Source: AC-32 sp035518635 | Lineage (GTDB): Bacteria; Actinomycetota; Thermoleophilia; Gaiellales; Gaiellaceae | Assembly (NCBI GenBank): GCA_035518635.1 | Contig: DATIXI010000037.1 | Coordinates: forward strand, 6,364-70,363 | Direction of reading: 5' to 3' | DNA: 64,000 bases | Part shown: positions 42,345-50,883 of the stretch, piece after piece | Layout of the letters: every line of letters starts with the position of its first letter | Numbering within the stretch: position 1 is the first letter of the stretch | The notes under the pieces: model-generated | Databases searched by the model: none | What the model was told of the DNA's origin: nothing | The model's input: the letters and a program-made list of their open reading frames with translations, nothing else | Made by a program: the position numbers and the translations under genes

Positions 42345-42926
42345 ATGAAGCGCCTGCTGCTCGTGCTCGCCTTCGCCGCCGCGTTCGCCCCGGCCGCGCT
42401 CGCCAAAGGCCCTTCCCAGGCCGCGATCTCCGGGCCCGGGCTCGCCGGCACGCTCTCGTTCGAAGGGAACGGCGAGCATGAGGGAACGGCGCTGTACGAC
42501 CTCACCCAGGACGCCGGGTTCTTCCCCGCCGTCTTCGGCCAGTCGCCCGACCCGATGCTCCACGGGCGGCCGTCGGGAACCCTCGGCCCGAGGTACACGA
42601 TCCACTACGTCGTCCCCGACGGCGAGGGCACGAAGTGGCGGGTCGTCCAGGATCTCTACCCGTACGCCCAAGGCGGTCCGGTCACGCACATGACGGCCGG
42701 CCAGGGGATCTTCGGCGAGCAGACCCGGGGCGGGTGGTACCGGAGCGACCCCGGGCTCGAGGCGCTTCTCGTTCGCCACGGCCTCCCGCGCGTCGCGCCG
42801 AGCTCGGGCGCAGGATCCTCCGCGGCCAGCACCGCAACCGCCCTGGCGATCGGGGCACCCGTCGCGATCCTGATCGCCGGGGCCGCCGCGTTCGTCATGA
42901 GGCGGCGCCTGACCCTCGCGCGGTAA
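42345..42926 (+). CDS. Exported protein with C-terminal membrane anchor
   Basis: 193 residues. A clear signal peptide (KRLLLVLAFAAAFAPAALAKG) and a C-terminal helix (about 163-187, ATALAIGAPVAILIAGAAAFVM) ending in Arg-rich cytoplasmic residues, a type I membrane topology. The outer domain contains LAGTLSFEGNGEHEGTALYDLTQDAGFFPAVFG and RYTIHYVVPDGEGTKWRVVQDLYPYAQGGPVTHM. No LPxTG. AAAGGAGC lies upstream of the ATG. Function unknown. Confidence 0.85.
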   Translation: MKRLLLVLAFAAAFAPAALAKGPSQAAISGPGLAGTLSFEGNGEHEGTALYDLTQDAGFFPAVFGQSPDPMLHGRPSGTLGPRYTIHYVVPDGEGTKWRVVQDLYPYAQGGPVTHMTAGQGIFGEQTRGGWYRSDPGLEALLVRHGLPRVAPSSGAGSSAASTATALAIGAPVAILIAGAAAFVMRRRLTLAR

Positions 42927-42987
42927 GGTCGCGCCGGAAGCCGGCTCGGGCTGCTCCGACCTGACTGCCGCCGACGAGCGGCCAAAC

Positions 42988-43650
42988 GTGCAGCGGAGGG
43001 CCGGCTTCGTCTCGGGCGGTTACGCTCGTCGCCTGGAGCTCGACCACGTACTGATCCCTGTGACGAACCTTTCCGCGGGCGCGCAGGAGCTCGAGGCCCG
43101 GTTCGGGCTTGCCTCGATCGAGGGCGGCCGACACCCGGGCTTCGGGACGGCCAACAGGATCGTGCCGCTCGGCGATTGCTATCTCGAGCTGGTCGCGGTC
43201 GTCGACCAGGCCGAGGCGGAGCAGAACCCGTTCGGCCGCCGGCTGGCTGCGGCCGAGCCGGGGCTCGACCGGCCGCTCGGCTGGGCCGTCCGCACCGACC
43301 GGCTCGACGAGGAGGCCGCCCGGCTCGGGCTCGCCGTGAGCTCGGGATCGCGGGCGACCCCCGACGGGCGGACCTTGCGCTGGCGGATGGCCGGGCTCGA
43401 GGAGGCCGTGGCAGAGCCCTTCCTTCCGTTCCTGCTCCAGTGGGAGCAGGGGACGGAGCTCCCCGGGCGCGCCCGCGTCGAGCATCCGGCCGGCGACGTC
43501 AGCCTCGTCGGGCTCGAGCTCGAAGGCGACCAGGATCGGCTGGATGCCTGGCTCGGTGCCGGCCGGCTCCCGGTGACGTTGCGCGAAGGCCCGCCGCGCG
43601 TCGCGACGATCGTCCTCACCGCGACCGCCGGTCCGATCGTGCTCGGCTAG
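42988..43650 (+). CDS. Glyoxalase-like domain protein
   Basis: 220 residues. The core LELDHVLIPVTNLSAGAQELEARFGLASIEGGRHPGFGTANRIVPLGDCYLELVAVVD fits the Glyoxalase_3 (glyoxalase-like) domain family. A second half (VSLVGLELEGDQDRLDAWLG) follows. A GTG at 42988 gives a 15-residue leader before the core; the true start may be later. Its TAG overlaps the dnaE TAG through CTAG at 43647-43650. Function unknown. Confidence 0.82.
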   Translation: MQRRAGFVSGGYARRLELDHVLIPVTNLSAGAQELEARFGLASIEGGRHPGFGTANRIVPLGDCYLELVAVVDQAEAEQNPFGRRLAAAEPGLDRPLGWAVRTDRLDEEAARLGLAVSSGSRATPDGRTLRWRMAGLEEAVAEPFLPFLLQWEQGTELPGRARVEHPAGDVSLVGLELEGDQDRLDAWLGAGRLPVTLREGPPRVATIVLTATAGPIVLG

Positions 43651-46600
43651 GCGACCGCTGCCTCGCCGAGGAGCGCCTTCACCTCGGCGAAGAAGTCCGG
43701 CTCCGGCTTGACCCGGAACTTCGACCCGAGCTGGAACGTCCGTGGGCCCTCGGAGGTGACGAGATCGACCACCACCGGCGCCTCGCCGGGGAACTCGCGA
43801 ACCACGGCGGCCAGCTCGCGAATGATTCCGGCCCGCGCGGCGCGCGCGTCGAGCTTCAGGCGCACCTCGCGCCGCTCGGGTGTCGCCTCGAACGACGAGA
43901 CCTCCATCGCGATCAGCTTCGTCTCCCCCTCCTTGTGGTCGACGCGCGCCTTCACGACCAGCACCTCGTCGACGACGAGCAGCTCGCGCGCGGATGCATA
44001 GACCGAGTTGAAGACGACGACCTCCGCGCTTCCCAGCACGTCGTCGAGCCGCATGAAGACCATCGGCTCGCCCTTCTTCGTCGTCAGCTGCTTCAGCGCC
44101 GAGACGATCCCGGCCACGGTGACGACCTCGCCGTCACGGCGCCGGTCGAGCTCGGCGAGCGAGGCGTCCGTCTTCCGCCTGAGCTGGGGGCGGATCGCCT
44201 CGAGCGGGTGCTCGGAGACGTAGAGGCCGAGCGTCTCCTTCTCGAGCCGCAGGAGCTCGTTCTTCTCGAACTCCTCCGAGCCGATCGGCGGATGCTCCAG
44301 CTTCTCCTCGACCTCTGCGAAGAGCGAGCTCTGTCCGCGCAGCCGCTCGTCCGACGCGCGCTGCCCGTGGGAGAGCGCGTGCTCGAGCGCCTCCAGCATC
44401 CCGCGCCGCGACGCGCCCGTGGAGTCGAGGGCGCCGCACTTGACCAGCGACTCGAGCGCCCGCTTGTTCACGACCTGCGGGTCGACCCGTTCGGTGAAGT
44501 CCCACAGCGACGCGAACGGCCCACCCTCCTCGCGCGCGCTGACGATCGCCCGGGCGGCCGAGTCGCCGACGTTCTTGACCGCGTTCAGCCCGAACCGGAT
44601 GCGGCCCTCGACGACCGCGAAGTCGCATTCGGACGAGTTGACCTCCGGCGGCAGCACGTCGATCCCGATCTCGCGGCACGCGTTGACGTAGAACGGCACC
44701 CGGTCCTTCGTGTTCATCACCGAGGAGATGAGCGCCGCCATGTACTCCTTCGCGTGGTGGGCCCGCAGCCACGCGGTGCGGTACGCGATCAGCGCGTAGC
44801 AGGCCGCGTGCGACTTGTTGAACGAGTAGTCCTGCGCCTGCTCCATGTCCTTCCAGAGCTGGTTCGCGACCGCAGGCGTGACGGCGTTGGCGGCGCACCC
44901 CTCCAGGAACTTGTCCTTGAGCGACGCCATCAGCTTGTGGATCTTCTTGCCGATCGCCTTGCGGAGATCATCGGCTTCCGCGGGCGTGAAGCCCGCGAGC
45001 TGCTTGGCGATCTCCATGTACTGCTCCTGGTAGATGCAGATCCCGTACGTGAGGCCGGTGATCGGCTCCAGGCGCGGGTCGGGGAACGCGACCGCCTCCT
45101 GCCCGGCCTTGCGCCGCGCGTAGACCGGGATGTACGCCATCGGGCCGGGCCGGTAGAGCGCCACGAGCGCGATCAGGTCCTCGAACTCGGTCGGCTTGAC
45201 CTGCCGCAGCGCCTCGCGCATCCCCGACGACTCGAACTGGAAGACCCCGGTCGCGTCGCCCCGCTGCAGCATCGCGTAGGTCTCCGGGTCGTCGAGCGGG
45301 ATCGAGCCGATCTCGACGTTGCCGACGAGCTCGACCGCCTTGTCGATCACGTCGAGGTTGCGGAGCCCGAGGAAGTCGATCTTCAGCAGCCCGAGCGCCT
45401 CGACGTCGTTCATCGCGAACTGGGTCACGACCTCCTGGTCGGCGCCCTTCTGCTGGAGCGGGACGACGTCGGTGAGCGGCCTGTCCGAGATCACGACGCC
45501 GGCCGCGTGGATCGAGTCCTGGCGGACCAGCCCTTCCAGCGGCTTCGCGAGGTCGACGATCTCCCGAGCGAGCGGGTCGCCGTCGTAGGCCTGCTTCAGC
45601 TCCGAGCCGGGTTTGAGGCAGTCGTCGAGGTAGACCTTCGGTCCCTCGGGGATCAGCTTCGCGATCTTGTCGACGGCGCCGTACGGGATCTCCAGCACGC
45701 GGCCGGCGTCGCGCACCGCGGCGCGGGCCATCATCGTCCCGAACGTGATGATCTGCGCCACCCGGTCGCGCCCGTACTTCTCGGCGACGTAGTTGATGAC
45801 GCGGTCGCGGCCCGCGACGGCGAAGTCGATGTCCATGTCCGGCATCGACTTCCGTCCCGGGTTCAGCATCCGCTCGAACAGGAGCCCGTAGCGGATCGGG
45901 TCGACGTCGGTGATCTCGAGGCAATAGGCCGCGAGGGAGCCGGCCGCCGAGCCCCGGCCCGGGCCGACCTGGATCCCGTTCCGCTTGGCAAACGAGACGA
46001 AGTCCCACACGATCAGGAAGTAGTCGGCGAAGCCCATCTCCTTGATCGTCTTGAGCTCGAACCGGAGGCGCTCCTGAAGCTCCGGGGTCACCTTTTCGTA
46101 GCGCTTTTGCAGGCCTTTTTCGCAGAGCTCGACCAGGAACTCGAAGGCGTCCTTGCCCTCGGGGACCGGGAACGTCGGCAGGAGGATCTTCCCGAGCTCG
46201 AGCTCGACGTTGCAACGATCCGCGACCTCGAGGGTGCGCGCCATCGCCGCCTCGAGGCCCGGGAAGTCGAGCGCCATCTCGGTCGGTGACTTGAAGTAGA
46301 ACTGGTCGGTGTCGAAGCGCCAGTGGTTCGGGTTCTTCAACGAGTCGCCCGACTGGATGCAGAGCAGCGCCTCGTGTGCCTTCGCGTCCTCGTGGCGGAG
46401 GTAGTGGACGTCGCCCGTCGCGACGAGCGGCAGCCCGACCTCCTCGGCGAGCGCCGTCAGCTGCGGGTTGATCCGCGCCTGCACGTCGATGCCCGCGTTC
46501 TGGATCTCGACGTAGGTCGAGTCTCGCCCGAAGATCTGCGCCAGCCGGTCGAGCTCGGCCCGCGCGTCGCCGGCCCGGTTCTCCTCGAGCGCCTTGCAGA

Positions 46601-47018
46601 CCCGACCCGAGAGGCAGCCCGAGAGGGCGACCAGCCCACCCGCGTGGCGCTCGAGCAGCTCCCAGTCCACGCGCGGCTTGTAGTAGTAGCCCTCGAGGTA
46701 GCCCGCCGAGGACAGCTTGATCAGGTTCGCGTAGCCGTGGTTGTCCTCCGCGAGAAGCGTGAGGTGCGCGTAGCCCTTCTTCTGCGCGTGCCGATCGTCC
46801 GCGACGTAGACCTCGCACCCGATCAGCGGCTTGACGCCGTGCTTACCCGTCTCCCGGACCAGCTCCACGGCTCCGGCCAGCGAGCCGTGGTCGGTGAGCG
46901 CCACCGCCGGCATCTCGAGCTCGGCCGCCCGCTCAGCGAGCGCCGGGATCCGGCAGGCACCGTCGAGGATCGAGTACTCGGAATGGACGTGTAGATGGAC
47001 GAAGCCGGCCTCTGCCAC
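43647..47018 (-). CDS. dnaE: DNA polymerase III alpha subunit
   Basis: 1123 residues, the replicative polymerase of the Pol III core. N-terminal PHP domain: FVHLHVHSEYSILDGACRI, ALTDHGSLAGAVEL, GCEVYVADD, LLAEDNHGY. Palm: VGPGRGSAAGSLAAYCL, MPDMDIDFA (catalytic Asp pair), KSHAACYALIAYRTAWLRAH. Then helix-hairpin-helix and OB domain (TVAGIVSALKQLTTKKGEPMVFMRLDD). Domain order fits DnaE1-type. PHP His/Asp metal residues are kept, so it may have proofreading like mycobacterial DnaE1. GTG start. No operon partner; convergent with the glyoxalase-like gene. Confidence 0.98.
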   Translation of the reverse strand: MAEAGFVHLHVHSEYSILDGACRIPALAERAAELEMPAVALTDHGSLAGAVELVRETGKHGVKPLIGCEVYVADDRHAQKKGYAHLTLLAEDNHGYANLIKLSSAGYLEGYYYKPRVDWELLERHAGGLVALSGCLSGRVCKALEENRAGDARAELDRLAQIFGRDSTYVEIQNAGIDVQARINPQLTALAEEVGLPLVATGDVHYLRHEDAKAHEALLCIQSGDSLKNPNHWRFDTDQFYFKSPTEMALDFPGLEAAMARTLEVADRCNVELELGKILLPTFPVPEGKDAFEFLVELCEKGLQKRYEKVTPELQERLRFELKTIKEMGFADYFLIVWDFVSFAKRNGIQVGPGRGSAAGSLAAYCLEITDVDPIRYGLLFERMLNPGRKSMPDMDIDFAVAGRDRVINYVAEKYGRDRVAQIITFGTMMARAAVRDAGRVLEIPYGAVDKIAKLIPEGPKVYLDDCLKPGSELKQAYDGDPLAREIVDLAKPLEGLVRQDSIHAAGVVISDRPLTDVVPLQQKGADQEVVTQFAMNDVEALGLLKIDFLGLRNLDVIDKAVELVGNVEIGSIPLDDPETYAMLQRGDATGVFQFESSGMREALRQVKPTEFEDLIALVALYRPGPMAYIPVYARRKAGQEAVAFPDPRLEPITGLTYGICIYQEQYMEIAKQLAGFTPAEADDLRKAIGKKIHKLMASLKDKFLEGCAANAVTPAVANQLWKDMEQAQDYSFNKSHAACYALIAYRTAWLRAHHAKEYMAALISSVMNTKDRVPFYVNACREIGIDVLPPEVNSSECDFAVVEGRIRFGLNAVKNVGDSAARAIVSAREEGGPFASLWDFTERVDPQVVNKRALESLVKCGALDSTGASRRGMLEALEHALSHGQRASDERLRGQSSLFAEVEEKLEHPPIGSEEFEKNELLRLEKETLGLYVSEHPLEAIRPQLRRKTDASLAELDRRRDGEVVTVAGIVSALKQLTTKKGEPMVFMRLDDVLGSAEVVVFNSVYASARELLVVDEVLVVKARVDHKEGETKLIAMEVSSFEATPERREVRLKLDARAARAGIIRELAAVVREFPGEAPVVVDLVTSEGPRTFQLGSKFRVKPEPDFFAEVKALLGEAAVA

Positions 47019-47142
47019 GGGAGGCCTAGTGTAGAACCGCCTCCTGTCGGACTCGCCGTGCGGGCCAACCGGTCATCTGCGTCTGCTCGTTCGCCTCGCG
47101 ATCACCTCATCTCCCGGACGAGGTCGTCCGCCGCACGGCCTC

Positions 47143-47349
47143 TCATCCGCTCGTCCCGGGACAGCGCCCGACGACCCGGCGCCCGCCGCCTGCGGGCACG
47201 TCGTGGCGCGGCGGCGCAGGGCGCCCGTTCTCGGTCCGCAGCCGGTCGATCAACTCGCTCGCCGCCTCGCGTGTCTCCGGGAACTCCTCGCCGGTACGCT
47301 CGCAGAGCGCCGCTGCGAGCGCGTACACCTGCCTCACGGTCGCCCTCAT
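47143..47349 (-). CDS. Small hypothetical protein
   Basis: 68 residues. The N-terminal half is a plausible short helical domain (RATVRQVYALAAALCERTGEEFPETREAASELIDRLR); the C-terminal half is Gly/Pro/Arg-rich and may be untidy. ATG at 47349 with no clear ribosome site. About 394 bp between dnaE and the next gene contain nothing else convincing, so this is the only gene candidate there. Antisense sequence is low-complexity. Confidence 0.4.
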   Translation of the reverse strand: MRATVRQVYALAAALCERTGEEFPETREAASELIDRLRTENGRPAPPRHDVPAGGGRRVVGRCPGTSG

Positions 47350-47382
47350 GCGACCATGGAAGCAGGCCCGGAGCGGAGCCGT

Positions 47383-47398
47383 GTGCCGAAAGTGTGAA
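47383..47398 (-). repeat. Partial copy of the dispersed element (copy D)
   Basis: On the minus strand TTCACACTTTCGGCAC matches the first 16 bases of copies B/C (GTCACGCTTTCGGCAC) at 14 positions. The downstream ACACGCG and TACGCTC blocks are missing, so it is either a decayed copy or an isolated instance of the core motif. It lies just upstream of the 68-residue gene. Confidence 0.35.
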
Positions 47399-47412
47399 AG
47401 CCGATCCGCGCG

Positions 47413-47886
47413 CTACGAGGCGCCCATCTCGGCCATCGCGACCTTGCCGCGCTCGGCCATCTCCTCCTCGGTCAGATCCTCCTTGTGCGTCGCCAGCGAC
47501 CAGACGTGCCCGAACGGGTCCGTGATGGACCCGAAGCGGTCGCCCCAGAACATGTCGTCGAGCGGCATGGTCACCTCGGCGCCCGCGTCGGTCGCCCGCT
47601 CGAACGTCGCGTCGACATCCTCGACGTAGAGGAAGATCGAGCCGGTCGGCCCACCGCGCTCGGCCGGCGGCCGGACGGTCGACTGGTCGAACGGGTCGGA
47701 GAGCATCACCTTGGAGTCCCCGATCTGGATGGTGGCGTGGGCGATCTTCCCGTCCGGCCCGGGCATCCGCATCAGCTCCTCGGCACCGAAGGCCTCCTTG
47801 TAGAACTCGATCGCCTTGCTCGCGTCCTCGACGGCGAGGTACGGGGTCACGCTGTGGTACCCCTCAGGAATCGGCTTGACAGCCAT
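47413..47886 (-). CDS. PhnB-like glyoxalase-fold protein (VOC family)
   Basis: 157 residues. GYHSVTPYLAVEDASKAIEFYKEAFGAEELMRMPGPDGKIAHATIQIGDSKVMLSDPF is the family opening; SIFLYVEDVDATFERATDAGAEVTMPLDDMFWGDRFGSITDPFGHVWSLATHKED is the second half. Its fold lacks some metal residues of true glyoxalases, as is usual in PhnB/YdhR-like members; role unknown. ATG at 47886 follows a GGAG stretch. Confidence 0.92.
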   Translation of the reverse strand: MAVKPIPEGYHSVTPYLAVEDASKAIEFYKEAFGAEELMRMPGPDGKIAHATIQIGDSKVMLSDPFDQSTVRPPAERGGPTGSIFLYVEDVDATFERATDAGAEVTMPLDDMFWGDRFGSITDPFGHVWSLATHKEDLTEEEMAERGKVAMAEMGAS

Positions 47887-48004
47887 GTGATCTCCCCTCC
47901 GTAGCGGTCGCGGCCAGTGTAGGCAAAGGCACATTCCCTGAGACGGGTCTGCCGAAACCCGCTTCGCGCGCCGATGCGTGACGAAACCCGACCAAGGAGT
48001 GAAC

Positions 48005-48643
48005 ATGCTTCGCAAGCCGCTGGTCGTGCTCGCCGCCACGGCCTTCCTGCTCGGCGCCGCCGGGCTCGCATTTGCGCGGGGCGGGACGCCGGATTCGCTC
48101 ACGCCCGTCACGGCGACGTTCGACGCCGGGACCGTGTCGCATCTCAGGTCCTCGAGTTGCGAAGGGCGCGGCGGCACGTACACGAGGACACGTGCCACGT
48201 ACACCGGCACCGCGACGAGCAACGACGCGCGCTGGGACGGCAAGCTGACCGTGCATGCGCTGTCCGTCTACAACTCGGACACGGGCCTCGGCTACGTCGT
48301 CGGCCGCTACTCGGTCGCCACCGAACTCGGCCCGACGTCCGGCTGGTTCCAGGCCGCGAACACCAACGGCTCGCTCACCGGCTTCACCGATGCCTTCATG
48401 AAGGAACCGAAGGCGTGGCTGATGGGCAGCCTTTCCTCGACCTTCGACGCGTCAACGGGCTTCAGCGAAGGTCAGCTCGGCACGGGGAACCCGAACGGAG
48501 CCGCCGTCCTCGCCTCCGGGCGTTGCGGCGACACCCCCGCTCAGGGCGGAGACGTGTCCGTCTTCACCGTGAAGGCGAGCAAGCAGGCGATGCACGGCAA
48601 GCACCACAAGCACCAGAAGAAGGGGCGGCGCGGGCGGAAGTAG
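48005..48643 (+). CDS. Exported protein of unknown function with basic tail
   Basis: 212 residues. Signal peptide LRKPLVVLAATAFLLGAAGLAFARG. The outer part reads SSSCEGRGGTYTRTRATYTGTATSNDARWDGKLTVHALSVYNSDTGLGYVVGRYSVATE, a beta-rich layout with one disulphide candidate (two Cys, near 50 and 170). The C-terminus is unusual: ASKQAMHGKHHKHQKKGRRGRK, strongly basic with a His cluster. AAGGAG precedes the ATG. No family recognised. A strong terminator follows. Confidence 0.8.
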   Translation: MLRKPLVVLAATAFLLGAAGLAFARGGTPDSLTPVTATFDAGTVSHLRSSSCEGRGGTYTRTRATYTGTATSNDARWDGKLTVHALSVYNSDTGLGYVVGRYSVATELGPTSGWFQAANTNGSLTGFTDAFMKEPKAWLMGSLSSTFDASTGFSEGQLGTGNPNGAAVLASGRCGDTPAQGGDVSVFTVKASKQAMHGKHHKHQKKGRRGRK

Positions 48644-48663
48644 AGCCCTGCTGGACCGACTCT

Positions 48664-48690
48664 CCGAGGGCGCCTACCCGGCGCCCTCGG
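48664..48690. terminator. Strong terminator hairpin overlapping the VLRF1 gene end
   Basis: CCGAGGGCGCC (48664-48674) pairs perfectly with GGCGCCCTCGG (48680-48690) around a TACCC loop and is followed by TCGTTTCGG on the plus strand. It lies 20 bp after the exported-protein stop. The last codons and the stop of the convergent VLRF1-like gene (48674) lie inside the stem. Confidence 0.8.
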
Positions 48691-49315
48691 TCGTTTCGGC
48701 CTCGAGCTCGGCCGCGTAGAGGTCGTACGGCAGTCGCTCGAGCTCCCGCAGGCGCGGGTCCGGGACTGCGAAGAACCGGGGCAGCGCCCGCTCGCGCAGC
48801 CAGCCGAGCCGCGGCTCGGCCGCGATCACGTCCTCGACGGCCCTCCGGTCGCCGCCGAGCGCCACGTGCTCGACCCGTTCCTCCCAGGGCCGGAGGACGC
48901 CGAGCGCCGTTCGAGCCGCGGCCTCGACGAGCGCGCGGGCCTGTTCCTCCCGGCGCCTGCGGAAGCGGTTCGAGGACGAGCCGCCCTTCTTGTGCTTGCC
49001 CTTCACGAACCGGGTGCCGACCTTCGACGCGACCAGCCGCTCGCCCTCGAAGACGCCCGCCGCGTAGCCACCGAGCCGAACCAGCAGCGCGGCGACGAGG
49101 TGATCCTCGGCCAGCGCGGCAAAGAGCGGCCCGAGCTCGACGCGTTGGTACGCCCCTTCGTGCGCGAGCCCGAACGGCGGCCGCACGGTGATCCTCTCGC
49201 CGGGCGCCTCGATCCGGGCCGCACCTCCCGCGTAGACGGTTCGGCCGCGCCCTCCCTCGAGCGGCTCCAGGCGCTTGCGCACGTTCTCGCGTCCGACGTA
49301 GCGGGCCACGACCAC
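48674..49315 (-). CDS. Actinobacterial Vms1-like release factor (acVLRF1-type) candidate
   Basis: About 213 residues. The decisive segment is KHKKGGSSSNRFRRRREEQARALVEAAARTALGVL (here split: GGSSSNRFRRRREEQ, then a helix), matching the loop of the VLRF1 domain in eukaryotic Vms1/ANKZF1 and its actinobacterial homologues. Family knowledge: the eukaryotic proteins cleave peptidyl-tRNA on stalled large ribosomal subunits. N-terminal RPPFGLAHEGAYQRVELGPLFAAL and the C-terminal EERVEHVALGGDRRAVEDVI fit the eRF1-like fold. I chose the GTG at 49315 (VVARYVGRENV); another is at 49309 and a longer ATG frame exists. Function by family only. Confidence 0.6.
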   Translation of the reverse strand: MVVARYVGRENVRKRLEPLEGGRGRTVYAGGAARIEAPGERITVRPPFGLAHEGAYQRVELGPLFAALAEDHLVAALLVRLGGYAAGVFEGERLVASKVGTRFVKGKHKKGGSSSNRFRRRREEQARALVEAAARTALGVLRPWEERVEHVALGGDRRAVEDVIAAEPRLGWLRERALPRFFAVPDPRLRELERLPYDLYAAELEAETTEGAG

Positions 49316-49353
49316 GGAGCCTAGGCACAGGCGGTTGTGTGGGAGCAAAGAAG

Positions 49354-49377
49354 AAGGGCGGCCCGTGAGCCGCCCTT
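49354..49377 (-). terminator. Intrinsic terminator, minus strand
   Basis: AAGGGCGGC (49354-49362) and GCCGCCCTT (49369-49377) form a perfect 9-bp stem around CCGTGA. On the minus strand the stem is followed by CTTCTTTGCT, a fair U-rich tail. The 300 bp to its right hold no protein gene on this strand, so it would end a non-coding transcript or a leader. Confidence 0.7.
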
Positions 49378-49680
49378 CACGCCTGCGCGTCCTTCCGTCT
49401 CTGCGGCCCAGACGTCAGGTCGCGCACACCGGATGCTGCCTCGTTTGGGGCGTTCTTCCGTCCCCCAGGTGGGGGATTTGCAGGTGAAAAGACTCAGACA
49501 ACACAAAGCGGGGCCGCCGCCTGGCCCCGCTTCGGGTGTCTCCTTGGGAGGAGAAGCCGCAGTTGAAATCTGCCGGGCCCCGCCGCATTGAGGCCCTTCA
49601 GTCTCCGAGGCGCCCCCGCCGCATCGGGGCGCGCTCTCGGTTGCACGTGGAGTATCGCCAGTTTGGGGCCGCTTCATCCA
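49378..49680 (-). ncRNA. Hairpin-rich intergenic region, candidate non-coding RNA
   Basis: About 300 bp between the VLRF1-like gene and the divergent aminotransferase, with no protein gene on either strand. On the minus strand successive hairpins can be drawn: GCGCCCC...GGGGCGC with GATGCGGCG in the loop (about 49610-49633), a second with the similar CAATGCGGCG (about 49573-49594), GCAG...CTGC (about 49558-49573), TCTCCT/AGGAGA (about 49536-49553), GCGGGGCC/GGCCCCGC (about 49508-49530), CCCCC/GGGGG (about 49461-49475), then the terminator. I see no tmRNA tag reading frame, no RNase P core and no SRP signature. Strand and ends are estimates. Confidence 0.35.
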
Positions 49681-49732
49681 TCACTCGGACTTGGTTGACC
49701 GGCCTACTTGACTGAGCTTCTACGATCGCGCG

Positions 49733-50866
49733 ATGCGTTCTCGGCCGGATCGCGTCGAACGGATGCCCGAGCAGTACTTCGGGGCGCTGCTCGGACGCGT
49801 CTCCGCCGCCGCGGCGGCCGGTGGGGCGCCGCTGATCGACCTCGGACGGGGGAATCCGGAGACCGGGCCGCCGCCGCACGTGATCGAGGCGCTTTCCGGC
49901 GCGGCCGCGCTCGAGACGGCTCACGGCTACGCGCCGTTCCGCGGCCTCCCGGAGCTCCGGGCGGCGCTCGCCGAGCGCTACCGCGAGCACTACGGCGTCT
50001 CGCTCGACGCCGACACCGAGGTCGCGGTCGTGCCCGGGACGAAGACGGCGATCGTCGAGCTCTCGCTGGTGCTCGCCGACGAGGGGCAGGTCGTCGTGCT
50101 CCCCGACCCGTACTACCCGGACTACCCCTCCGGGCCGGCGCTCGCCGGCGCGCGCACCGGCTACCTGCCGCTCCTGCGCGAGGACGGCTGGGCGCCGGAC
50201 TTCTCACGGGCGCCGACGGACGACGTCGCCGCGGTGTACCTCAACTACCCGTCCAACCCGTGCGCGGTCGCGGTCCCGGACGGCGCCTTCGAGGGGGCGA
50301 TCGCGTACGCGCACGAGACCGGCGCCTCGGTCGTGCACGACTTCGCCTACGGCGATCTCGTCTTCGACGGGCGCCGGCCGCGGAGCTTCCTCGCGACCGT
50401 CGGAGCGAAGGAGGTCGGGGTCGAGATGTTCTCGATGTCGAAGTCGTACGGCATGGCGGGCTGGCGCGTGGGCTTCGTGGTCGGAAACGCGGAGATCATC
50501 GAGCGGGTGAACCTGCTCAACGACCACAGCCGCGTCGGCATCTTCCGGCCGGTCCAGGAGGCGTGCGTCGCGGCGCTGACCGGGCCGCAGGGCTCGGTCG
50601 CGGAGCGGCGCGACACGTACGAGCGCCGGCGCGACCGGGTGCTGGAGGTGCTCGGCGACACGGTCTGCGAGGGCACGTTCTACGTCTGGCTCGAGCTTCC
50701 GGACGGCGTGACAGCCGAAAGCCTCCTCGCCGAGCAGCGCGTCGCCGTCGCGCCCGGCCAGGGCTTCGGCTCACGGGGCGAGGGCTGGGTGCGCCTGTCG
50801 CTCGCTGTCACCGACGAGGCGCTCGCCCTCGGGCTCGAGCGCCTCGCTTCGGTACTTGCGCGCTGA
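49733..50866 (+). CDS. Class I/II PLP-dependent aminotransferase
   Basis: 377 residues. APLIDLGRGNPETGPPPHVIEAL opens the fold, HGYAPFRGLPELRAALAERY and VVPGTKTAIVELSLVLADEGQ follow, YLNYPSNPCAV and VVHDFAYGDLVFDG bind PLP, and FSMSKSYGMAGWRVGFVVGN carries the catalytic Lys. The arginine at the C-terminal substrate site (VRLSLAVTDEAL) is also there. Closest look is the aspartate / LL-diaminopimelate aminotransferase group; exact substrate unknown. Stand-alone on the plus strand, divergent from the structured region. Confidence 0.93.
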   Translation: MRSRPDRVERMPEQYFGALLGRVSAAAAAGGAPLIDLGRGNPETGPPPHVIEALSGAAALETAHGYAPFRGLPELRAALAERYREHYGVSLDADTEVAVVPGTKTAIVELSLVLADEGQVVVLPDPYYPDYPSGPALAGARTGYLPLLREDGWAPDFSRAPTDDVAAVYLNYPSNPCAVAVPDGAFEGAIAYAHETGASVVHDFAYGDLVFDGRRPRSFLATVGAKEVGVEMFSMSKSYGMAGWRVGFVVGNAEIIERVNLLNDHSRVGIFRPVQEACVAALTGPQGSVAERRDTYERRRDRVLEVLGDTVCEGTFYVWLELPDGVTAESLLAEQRVAVAPGQGFGSRGEGWVRLSLAVTDEALALGLERLASVLAR

Positions 50867-50883
50867 CCGCGCGCGTCTCTCGG

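Noticed and set aside
49378..49680. tmRNA, RNase P RNA or SRP RNA
   Set aside because: No tag reading frame, no conserved RNase P core and no SRP tetraloop region are visible.
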